Positions 56,901-64,000 of a DNA stretch of 64,000 nt are shown here, piece by piece (position 1 is the first letter of the stretch; every line of letters starts with the position of its first letter). The notes under the pieces were generated by a model. It worked only from the letters and a program-made list of their open reading frames with translations, did not search any database and was not told the DNA's origin. This DNA is from UBA1941 sp046329555 (GTDB taxonomy: Bacteria > Bacteroidota > Bacteroidia > Chitinophagales > LD1). The DNA lies in the NCBI GenBank assembly GCA_046329555.1, contig JAXLUK010000003.1:310001-374000 (forward strand), written 5' to 3'. The position numbers and the translations under genes are program-made.

Positions 56901-59900
56901 CCGGTTTATTGGTAACGTTTGGAATAGTGACGTTAGAGGTAGCGGTTGGCAACACTTGAGGACACCAGTTTGAGGTGAGGTTCCAATCGGTGTTGGTAGC
57001 GCCCGTCCAGGTAAGGAAAGCCGCAGTTACTTCATAAGCGCCCATATCTGGTGCCGTAACAGAACGAGCTAAGCCGCGGATATCTGTATTCCATGGAGAT
57101 GCCAGCGGGGTACCTTTATTTTCTACCAGGCACATCCTGGAACTAAGCGTATCAACATTCAAGAAGTTGGCGTTGCCGCATGTAGAATTAATGAAGCCAA
57201 TACTTGACGTATCACTATTAGCTTCTTGCCCAGTATAAGGCGCCGTGCTGAATGGCAGAGCGTTTAGGGTATTGGTTGCATCCCACAGCAAGCAGCGGGA
57301 AGTACCCAGTGGCGTACCTACCCAGAGACGATTGTTAGTATTATTCTGAACAAGGTAGTTGGTTACTGTGGTACCCGTTCTGTATATTGCAATAGCACGC
57401 CCGCTTCCGGTGGGTGTTGCAGTATTCACGAACCAGTTATTTTTCATACTGGTTCTGCAAGCCGTACTCATGAATACGGCTGCCGTGCCAAAGTTTGTAC
57501 CCGAGCTTGTACCATTTAAGAACACCGTATTGTAGAATAATGAATCGGCAGAGCCACCCGTTAGCTGGAAGCCGATTTGCACCAGCCAAGGCGTGGTTGC
57601 CTGTGTGGCTATTGGCGTATTGAAATTACCGACAACATTATTCATGTACACCATGGTGGTGCCACCTTGCTGATTGAAACCGGAGATAAGCGAAGATGCG
57701 CCGTTGGCGTTGAGGTTACAGATTCTGTTCCGGTACAAATTGGTAGAACCCGATCCGCTATTCAGCCAGATGCCATAGATACTACCGTTGGTTGTAATAT
57801 CGGAAAAAGTATTGCCGCTAATGGAATTACCAGTGCCTGCGAAACCCAATTGAATACCAGTAATATTGTTGGTGCCTGATGCGGAGAGATTAGTAATTGA
57901 ATTTGAGTCGATTGTTTTAATGGGAGAACCGCCATTGGTTTCCTGAATACCCATGATAATCGCTGTACCCGTGGTGCCTGTAAGTTGCAAATTGGTTATC
58001 GTGTTACCAACAACACGATAATTTGAGGTGCCGCTATAGGAAGCGTTATTGTAATATCCATAGATACCCGTGGTGTTTGAATTGGCCGTAAACCCGTTCA
58101 GTGTATTGTAGGAACAGCTGTACGCAGTTGGACTAGCGCCAGCTCCTGCACCATTGATCAAGTAGCAAGCCGACGAACCACCCGAAACCGAGTTGGTTTG
58201 CACCTGATTGAAATTACAAGCCATCGTACCACCAGAGAAAATAAAGTTGATGGCAGAAAATCCTGACGCGCCGGCGGTATTGTTATTGACCTGATTTTTT
58301 GAAATTGACAGCGAGGCGGTACCACCAAAGTTCCCAATGCCATTAAATGTGGAGGTAGACACTGTGGTGTTACCATTGCAAAAGTTGCTATCTACTACAC
58401 TGGCTCCGGAAGCGCCACTACAGCTAATGCCAGTAAAAGCACCGCGAATGCCAGTGTTGTTAATGATTGAATTGCCGTAAACAGTTGCAGATGTAGCTGC
58501 TGAGCTAGTCGTGTTAATACCGAAGAAGCCGCCAGTTGCACCAGTGTTTTGGACACACTGCTGAATGGTATTAAACCGAATGCCAAGCGCGCCTGTTGCT
58601 GATACCTGCATGCCATACATAATGCTGGTGTTGCTGGTGCCCATCGTAAGCTTAATGGTGTTCCGGTTGATGTTGATAGTAGAATTACTACCGGTAGAAA
58701 TAAAAATCCCATAGAGTACACCACCCACATGACCTGTACCACCATTACCGGCATTGTCAATATTGTTGCTGTCTATAGTTAGGTTGTTGTTATAGATTTG
58801 ATAGACCGCTTGTGTGTTCGTTACACCTGCTCCGCTTCCATAATTATTGATGGTATTACCCCTGATGGTGTTGTTGTTATCATAGAAAGATGCGGTAATA
58901 TACCCCCTGAGGTATACCGCTTCATAGCAATTGGTAATTGTATTGTTGTAGATAAAATTATTGGCATGGGTACCCGATGCCGCTGAAACGGCGACTGCTG
59001 AGCCCATGGTGTTGAACAGGGTATTGCCCATCCAAATACCTTTTGATCCGGCATCAAACTCTGTGCTTCCGGCCACGTTATTGGCATTCTTCATAGTAAT
59101 AGTGCAGTTCTTAATGGTATCATTCTGACAGCCATCGGTTGCACTGTTTTTGAAGAATGCATAGCCGTATTCAGCATAGTTGGTGGCATTGTTATCCGTA
59201 ACATCAATTCCATCAATAGTAGTAAAATCAACTCCTGAAAGCGCAAAAATACCATCCAGAGAAGTAGCAGCCGCAGTTGTAGCAGGTGTGGCTGCTGAAC
59301 CGGTTGCAGCAAACAAAACAGGATTCGCGCCGCTGCCATTTTTTTGTATGTAAAGGCGTTGGGCGGCCGTTGGTTGTGAGCCCGGGCAAGTTGCTGAAAA
59401 ATTAAGTATCGTACCTCTTGAAAGTACATTTGTCTCGGTCCATCCGGCTGGTACATTAATCCAGGTATTTCCGCTAATTCCTCTTGAATTTAAGTCGGCC
59501 ACAGCCAATTGAAGTGAGGTATAATCGCCGCCTGATGCCGCCACGTAATAATTACCGTTCAATGGTCCAATGATTGTTCTATTACCAGCAGGAGCTTGCA
59601 CACCAGGCGTAGTAGCTACTCCGTTAACTGTTACACTATTGCATTCTGCATCCACCAGATTTGCTGTTGTAGCGGCGCATGGTATGTCGTAGGTTAGGAA
59701 AAAATAAAAGGTTGTACTTACACAGGGTAACCCTTGCGAGAATCCGCTAAAGGTAAAGGAACCATTAGGATTGGCTACAGTAGTTCCCAGGGTAGGCATG
59801 GTCCCAGTATTCAGTGTACTAAGCGTTCCACCATAATAAAGTTTAGCATTACTTAAATCGGTAGCCGGGTTTGTAGAACCATTTGTATTAAAGGTAATTG

Positions 59901-62900
59901 AAGATATGTTCGCTCCTGTGGCACCAGTGGTTACGGCGACGGTCAAAATCACCTGATTGGTGGCTCCCCGGCCAACACCAGCGGTAGTAGGATGAGAAAC
60001 CGAAATTCCCGGAGTAGCCGCAGCAATTGATGTAAACGTCCCCTCATCGGCGCCAATATCAGGTGTTGTAGCATTTCTGGTATTACCATCTATGTCAGTG
60101 GTATATCCTGAAATAGTCACAGCCTTTCCTTCAGCATTGGTGGCTACAGTTCCATCTACGTGTAAGAAATTGGGATTTGCTCCGGCAACACTCAAGAAAG
60201 TTGTATTCTCAGTAAACGAACCAGACTCTCGCGAACTTACGAATGTAGCGTAATCACAAAATGTTTGATAGTAAGTTGGGGTACCTCCTAAGTTAACACC
60301 ACAAATATTATTGTTAGCAGAAGGTGTTCCGGCATAATAGATATTGTTATTAGTCGCTGCTTGCAATTGTGCAATCTCAGCCGATGTGGTATTGGTAGCA
60401 ATAGCATAGGCCACTCCTGAACCAGATGCCGAAGAGTTGTTTATAACGATGTTGTTTCGCAAAGTATAGGCATATGGGTTAGTAGCCATACTAGCAACGT
60501 AGATACCCGAGGTGGTAAGTCCTGCAACACCGCTAGCACTCAGCAATATGGTGTTATAATAAATATTGGCTGCGCTTGAGGTTGCGGTTGCCGTGGAAAA
60601 AATCCCCAACCCAATACAAGATGGCAGTGTCCATGCAGCGTTCGGTGCTTTCAGATCACCAATTAGGTTGTTGTAAACGTTTATTGTTTTTGAAGTGCCT
60701 GCAGGATTTACATAAATGCCGTATGCCGTTGTGTTCGTAGCTGCTGTAACCTGAACATCATAAATCTTATTATTATAAATATTAGAAGAACCTGAAGCAT
60801 TCAAGATGCCGGCGGCAAAAGTAGAAGCGGAAGTAAGTCCGTTTACCACGTTATTATAAATATTCGGAGCGGCTCCGGTACTACTGGCTTCAATTCCTTC
60901 CGGCTGAGCGTTTGCCCCTAAGCCGGCGCAGGTTAAAGTGGTTACGGTATCGTTGTAAATGTTTACGCTGGCACCAACGGCAAGTATACCCGTAATGGAT
61001 GCGGTGGAGGCCGTGGTAGCATTTTGGTTGATAGTATTAATGCGATTCCCGTAAACGTTAGCTGAGGGGCAGGAAGCTCCGATTCCAAAAATAGTACCTG
61101 CGGTTCCATTTCCTGTGATATTATTTATACGGTTGTTGTATACATTTAGTCCGGCAACTGTACTGGAGTTAATATTCATCGCATAAACATTTCCCGTACC
61201 ATTGGTAGTGATGTTGGAAATGGTATCTTCATAGATATTGCTGGTTCCAGATAAATAGGCCAGCTGCATTATGTAACTGGTGCCGGTAGGGGTGCCAATG
61301 GTAATATTGTCGAATTTATTTCCGCGAATTGTTTTGTTCGGGTATGGCGAAGAAACCCCATCTGTGTTGGTCCATCCATTAAATGTTGGATTGCCGGCTA
61401 CTGTGACATTTGAGAAATTATTGAAATTGTTGTTTACCGTACTTCCGGCAGCTGAGGATGCAAAGTCAGCGTAAAAATAAATAGCACCTCCCGATCCGCT
61501 ATTATTGAAGGCTGTTACAATTCTATTTGAGTTAATATTCTTTGTACCAGCGGCTGTTAGGTTTACGCTATTACTGATAAAGGTGATACCTCCTGATGCA
61601 CCAACACTTAGATTGGTGAACGTATTGGAACTAATATTTTGAGACAGGGTAGCGGCAGCATTAATCAGGTAACTTTGAAGATGCGATCCCGTAATTGTAT
61701 TTACAATTCCTCTTACATCATTTCCGGTCATCGATAAAGCGGCAGTATTCGCTCCACCGTTATTATAGATTCCATATAAAGTGCCACTATTGGATACATT
61801 GTAGGTTACTGCACCACCGGCTCCGTCACCAAGTTTATTGTTATTCATGTTGATGGCGTTAACTACCGCACCGGTATTGTAAACCCCGGTGAATGCACCG
61901 GTACTACCGCTCATCACAGTACCGCGAATCAGGTTTCCATTCATGTTCAAGGTACCGGGAGCGTTGGCACTTATCATACCTACGAAAGCACCCGCAGTTG
62001 TACAATTCAACAAGGTATCGTTGTTCAAATTCAACGTAAGATTGGGCATGGCATTTCCCCAGGATTCAACACGGATCACTTCGTAGGTTGGTGCTGTAGT
62101 ACAGGTCATTGTAACTTTATTGTTCGCAACGTTAGCCGTGAAGTTCACGTTAGCACTTGCCGTTGGAGTAAAGCCCGAGTTGGTACAGAAAATACCGTGT
62201 GTGGATGAAGAAGGTGCAATAGAAGCACTGGCAATGGTGTTATACTGGATATTAAACGCCCGTTGCTGATTACAGGCTATACCATAAATTCTTCCGGGAT
62301 TACTAATGTAACTTGAAACGGCTGCAGCGCCACTGCTAAAATTAGTAATGTTGTTTCCTGTGGCCGGCGATGTTCCGCCAATATCATTGGCAGAATCCAT
62401 AAAAGCATAGTTCGTTGCACTCGCTCCATATCCAACAAATAAGATTCCAAGGTTAACATTGCTAATGGAGTTGCTGTAAATTTTATTGAAACTATTCGAA
62501 CCTGAAAAATTCGTTATATCACTGGTAGTTGCTACAGTTGTTGCCGCATGCCGCACGTTACTATAAATACCAAAAGTATTGGTATACGACTTATTCAATG
62601 AAATGGTGCAATTCTGAATGGTATTATTCTGAGCACCATCAGTAGCAGATGCATACAAAAGTGCGACACCCCATTCGGTCATATTGTTGGTGCCGGCTGT
62701 TGTAAAGGTCGTATTTGAGCTATTTTCCTGAATAGTAAACCCGTCGAGTGTTATATAGTCAGCACCGATTATTTTGAATACACCATCATATAAATTACCT
62801 GCAGTTTGCGGAGTAAATGCTGTAAAGGTAGCTGTATTCGCACCCTGGCGCCTGAACGTTATGGTATTGGTGGCTGTACCTGTTTTTGTAATTGAATAAC

Positions 62901-63900
62901 CTCCTGCCGGTGCAGTTTCTGTGTAATTGGCTTGAGTAGCATCCACCAAACAAGTTATTGGGCCGGTAACTGTTCCGGCATTTAAAGCGGTTATGAAAGC
63001 AGCTAAAGTAGTGTAACAAGAGCCTGATGCAATAACATAAGTTCCCGAAAAGTTAGTGCCGGCGGCTGGCTGCGTATAGGTGTAGTTACTGCCACCGTTA
63101 TTGTTCAGATTTAAGGTGGCCATGTCATGAGCAACTTGACCATTAGAACTTACATCTGTATTAATCTGGGCGAAGGTTTTATTGGAACTATACACATAAA
63201 AAGAAACTGCGGTAGAAGCCGCAACACAGGGAATAACCGCTGTTCCGGTGGTAGAACCTGCGGGGAAGGTTACCTGAGCCAAGGTTGATGTTGTATAGCT
63301 GTTGGTGGAATAACGCACATAAACATATTCACCCGAAGCTGGCGCTGCGCTGGTAGTTACGGTAACTAAAACCGAGTTGTTTGCACTAACTGACAACGCG
63401 CTGGAATTACTTACCGCGGTAATTGTAACCGGGTTGTATGTAGTTTCCAATAAAGACATAACATTATCTGCCGAGGCATTGGGCTGTACGTTGAACGTGT
63501 AATAGTTGCCACTGGTAATTGCGGGCAGCAGCCCGTCTGCTCCGCCACCGAATGTATTGTACCGTGCGCCATTAGCAAACGTAGTTGGAATAAAAGTATT
63601 AGCAGATAGCGTGTTCCCGCTTGTGTACGGTCGCCAACATGGGTTATAGTTAGGCGTACCTGTACTACCTGTATGAAACGCCCAGCCGATTGTAGATGCC
63701 GACGCGGTTTGATTCGATTGAAACCTGTACTGCCGAAAATTGCCTATAGTATTTAGTGTGTAACGCGAATTGCTTGGCGCCGGAGTAGTTGAAGTTAACC
63801 CTGTGTACAATACGGTTGGCTGGGCCGCCGCTATTGCGCTGATTAAAATCACCAGGGTTAATAAACAACATTGCTTTGCTGGAATAAAATTGATTTTCAT
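53989..63900 (-). CDS. Giant T9SS surface protein with right-handed beta-helix repeats (3303 residues)
   Basis: An intact 3303-residue secreted protein. The start at 63900 (MKINFIPAKQCCLLTLVILI) gives a signal peptide ending AIAAAQ; a more upstream ATG was rejected. Residues ~27-300 form an N-terminal domain of unknown role. Then come two long parallel beta-helix regions rich in Asn ladders (~320-1280 and ~1450-2280; units such as SNIYNNKIYDVQV and NVYGNRINTINQN), separated by a sialidase-N-like domain (~1300-1440; ISVSHPTTAGVGRGATNQ). A cysteine-containing module follows near 2297 (WTGATNTDWNLTSNWCPQ), then beta-ladder repeats, and the last ~205 residues are nearly identical to those of the other giant protein and include the T9SS sorting domain. 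Beta-helix folds suggest glycan binding or cleavage, or an adhesive role; no catalytic residues can be assigned. Confidence 0.88.
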   Translation of the reverse strand: MKINFIPAKQCCLLTLVILISAIAAAQPTVLYTGLTSTTPAPSNSRYTLNTIGNFRQYRFQSNQTASASTIGWAFHTGSTGTPNYNPCWRPYTSGNTLSANTFIPTTFANGARYNTFGGGADGLLPAITSGNYYTFNVQPNASADNVMSLLETTYNPVTITAVSNSSALSVSANNSVLVTVTTSAAPASGEYVYVRYSTNSYTTSTLAQVTFPAGSTTGTAVIPCVAASTAVSFYVYSSNKTFAQINTDVSSNGQVAHDMATLNLNNNGGSNYTYTQPAAGTNFSGTYVIASGSCYTTLAAFITALNAGTVTGPITCLVDATQANYTETAPAGGYSITKTGTATNTITFRRQGANTATFTAFTPQTAGNLYDGVFKIIGADYITLDGFTIQENSSNTTFTTAGTNNMTEWGVALLYASATDGAQNNTIQNCTISLNKSYTNTFGIYSNVRHAATTVATTSDITNFSGSNSFNKIYSNSISNVNLGILFVGYGASATNYAFMDSANDIGGTSPATGNNITNFSSGAAAVSSYISNPGRIYGIACNQQRAFNIQYNTIASASIAPSSSTHGIFCTNSGFTPTASANVNFTANVANNKVTMTCTTAPTYEVIRVESWGNAMPNLTLNLNNDTLLNCTTAGAFVGMISANAPGTLNMNGNLIRGTVMSGSTGAFTGVYNTGAVVNAINMNNNKLGDGAGGAVTYNVSNSGTLYGIYNNGGANTAALSMTGNDVRGIVNTITGSHLQSYLINAAATLSQNISSNTFTNLSVGASGGITFISNSVNLTAAGTKNINSNRIVTAFNNSGSGGAIYFYADFASSAAGSTVNNNFNNFSNVTVAGNPTFNGWTNTDGVSSPYPNKTIRGNKFDNITIGTPTGTSYIMQLAYLSGTSNIYEDTISNITTNGTGNVYAMNINSSTVAGLNVYNNRINNITGNGTAGTIFGIGASCPSANVYGNRINTINQNATTASTASITGILAVGASVNIYNDTVTTLTCAGLGANAQPEGIEASSTGAAPNIYNNVVNGLTSASTFAAGILNASGSSNIYNNKIYDVQVTAATNTTAYGIYVNPAGTSKTINVYNNLIGDLKAPNAAWTLPSCIGLGIFSTATATSSAANIYYNTILLSASGVAGLTTSGIYVASMATNPYAYTLRNNIVINNSSASGSGVAYAIATNTTSAEIAQLQAATNNNIYYAGTPSANNNICGVNLGGTPTYYQTFCDYATFVSSRESGSFTENTTFLSVAGANPNFLHVDGTVATNAEGKAVTISGYTTDIDGNTRNATTPDIGADEGTFTSIAAATPGISVSHPTTAGVGRGATNQVILTVAVTTGATGANISSITFNTNGSTNPATDLSNAKLYYGGTLSTLNTGTMPTLGTTVANPNGSFTFSGFSQGLPCVSTTFYFFLTYDIPCAATTANLVDAECNSVTVNGVATTPGVQAPAGNRTIIGPLNGNYYVAASGGDYTSLQLAVADLNSRGISGNTWINVPAGWTETNVLSRGTILNFSATCPGSQPTAAQRLYIQKNGSGANPVLFAATGSAATPATTAAATSLDGIFALSGVDFTTIDGIDVTDNNATNYAEYGYAFFKNSATDGCQNDTIKNCTITMKNANNVAGSTEFDAGSKGIWMGNTLFNTMGSAVAVSAASGTHANNFIYNNTITNCYEAVYLRGYITASFYDNNNTIRGNTINNYGSGAGVTNTQAVYQIYNNNLTIDSNNIDNAGNGGTGHVGGVLYGIFISTGSNSTININRNTIKLTMGTSNTSIMYGMQVSATGALGIRFNTIQQCVQNTGATGGFFGINTTSSAATSATVYGNSIINNTGIRGAFTGISCSGASGASVVDSNFCNGNTTVSTSTFNGIGNFGGTASLSISKNQVNNNTAGASGFSAINFIFSGGTMACNFNQVQTNSVSGGSSACYLINGAGAGASPTAYSCSYNTLNGFTANSNTTGIYGYYNNASYSGTSNYRVVGNTITNLQLTGTTGTAIIMGIQETNGGSPIKTIDSNSITNLSASGTNNITGIQLGFAGTGNSISGNTFSDITTNGSIYGIWLNSGSGSTNLYRNRICNLNANGASSLISGFNQQGGTTMVYMNNVVGNFNTPIATQATTPWLVQIGFQLTGGSADSLFYNTVFLNGTSSGTNFGTAAVFMSTACRTSMKNNWFVNTATPTGSGRAIAIYRTGTTVTNYLVQNNTNNRLWVGTPLGTSRCLLWDATNTLNALPFSTAPYTGQEANSDTSSIGFINSTCGNANFLNVDTLSSRMCLVENKGTPLASPWNTDIRGLARSVTAPDMGAYEVTAAFLTWTGATNTDWNLTSNWCPQVLPTATSNVTIPNVTNKPVIGLPANNAGKRETCLNVTIQSGSSLTIINRDTLEIAAGGTFTNNGSFIAGSDTPTTTNLGGGASMYRSCQTVRFLGSGTVNGTSATTFNALWVNGALTIPSGATNPTINGILRINTGGSITPAPTYARPAILNYNTNGAYAVNQEWTGNSQTPGLGIPYHVLLTGSTVNMPSSDRGIGGSISISQGTLNLNATSGDLYIGGNWNRNSAGGAFPSNEGFFNPNCRAVFFNGSGPQSISVVQLLGGPYTEAFSYLVVDKPSDTLKISATAPALTNVSVYEGAPGSECGGGAMLQLINNGLLDLNGRTFTFDNIDNTANPDAWIYVNGNRRIINSKGIGNGGTFAVVGSNATNQPTYHTMSVYNNGGIGTLTFDTTVIVTLADGGVDFGLSGGSPITTVNGVLQINLGGSVGLTQNPCNYAVGSVLRFTNGVDFQVTPTSKTWTSGAIYSGAAGIPYNVEILSSGTDVVLQSQRALRNNLTITDGTFTLNSGIGTFNIGGNWTRTGASSGFTPNNNRITFDGNADQIITVGGGVTRESFYELEASGNSANLNLGTATSIDVTNQLVLTSGKINTGYQAGNGDTREVNVTNCSSSAVSGFSAASYVNGKLRRCVQAATAYDFPVGSFGNYERANISFDANMTGTTNLIASFDSVNSGTSVDSAYCVINGSRINNSLDMGIWTITPDAQPTAGLYTATLYGRGYTNAPSLAAMLGVIKRDNSADQWRGCGKRNGALQVDGSSRTLGRHDNATQSISGGTATVVRDSVSSFSDFGIGIGVQPATPLPVKMLYFTAERQENIAVLRWATATEINNDHFDVERSIDGVRFTKIDAVKGQGNSSTTVTYRDNDEQLLSLGAKVVYYRLKQVDIDGQFEYSNIAAINLEVGEDGFHIEKVFNNPFRNEVTITFFTPANDEIGFALYDIRGAQVLEQKQQAVAGFNAINFNQMNQLAAGIYLLKITHGLEVYSLRLQKAE
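54091..54612. repeat. C-terminal module shared with the first giant gene, copy 2
   Basis: Partner of 42012-42533. Protein-level differences in the shared ~205 residues number about ten, half of them in one short stretch (NQMNQ against SHLED), whereas the ~450 residues before the block are only about half identical. Confidence 0.85.
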
Positions 63901-63922
63901 AGAGATAACAGTGCGCGGCATA

Positions 63923-63937
63923 GAGCAAAAACCATGC
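63923..63937 (-). promoter_or_regulatory. 15-nt element upstream of giant gene 2, copy 2
   Basis: Same 15-mer as at 53492-53506, 22 nt before the ATG at 63900. Here it also forms a small 5-bp hairpin on the minus strand (GAGCA with TGCTC around TGGTTTT), which is only partly possible in copy 1. Confidence 0.5.
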
Positions 63938-64000
63938 TCATGCAACCGGGCGCTTTAAAACACGTTCAATAAATCCAAAAAATCACCTATATGTTTGTTT

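Noticed and set aside
41910..63900. CRISPR or satellite array suggested by the repetitive look of the region.
   Set aside because: The repeats are variable protein-level beta-strand units without constant-length direct repeats and spacers.

Overview
The window comes from a bacterium of the phylum Bacteroidota, most likely a Chitinophagales-like or Sphingobacteriia-like lineage; the exact taxon is inference. The evidence is a set of secreted proteins ending in type IX secretion (T9SS) type A sorting domains, a PorE-like OmpA lipoprotein, Omp28 and DUF6029 proteins, starts with little Shine-Dalgarno signal, and a TAnnTTTG-type -7 box ahead of a tRNA and of lepB. No IS element, phage gene, CRISPR array or rRNA operon was seen.

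Layout. (1) 1-6.4 kb, rightward: the end of a glycosyltransferase-DUF2062 protein, a 1286-residue fusion of MMPL exporter, PlsC-type acyltransferase and methyltransferase, and a GT39-like membrane glycosyltransferase. The three overlap end to end and resemble the export and tailoring arm of an aryl-polyene or flexirubin lipid locus that would lie to the left of the window. (2) 6.4-9.3 kb, leftward: wbpD-like acetyltransferase, UDP-HexNAc dehydrogenase and rfbB, for surface-polysaccharide sugar nucleotides. (3) 9.4-13 kb: tRNA-His, hisS and a histidine ammonia-lyase-like gene. The tRNA-His has no encoded G-1 but has U72 and A73, and the neighbouring HisRS is of the divergent class known from alphaproteobacteria. 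(4) 13-31 kb, housekeeping: aldolase, accD, def, NUDIX hydrolase, DHH phosphoesterase, a cyclophilin-FKBP lipoprotein, the PorE-like protein, rpsU, cinA, a binding protein, hmgA, dapB, lepB, a BadF-type kinase and a ceramidase-like protein. (5) 31-42 kb, envelope and secreted proteins: T9SS cargo, two Omp28-like proteins with CxxC motifs, a DUF6029 protein, an AsmA-like protein and a T9SS-exported alpha-amylase. (6) 41.9-63.9 kb: two giant T9SS surface proteins in tandem, both leftward. One has an in-frame TAA separating its signal-peptide part from about 3,676 further residues; the other is an intact protein of 3,303 residues with beta-helix repeats. Their last ~205 residues are nearly identical while the preceding ~450 are only moderately similar, and both carry the same 15-nt element just upstream of the start.

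Together the genes show a cell with T9SS-dependent surface display (PorE, cargo, LepB), acquired or tailored surface glycans and lipids, and tandem giant adhesins that appear to exchange their sorting modules. The points most worth checking are the HisRS/tRNA-His pair, the in-frame stop plus C-terminal homogenisation of the giant genes, and the ceramidase-like protein with Thr in place of the catalytic Ser.
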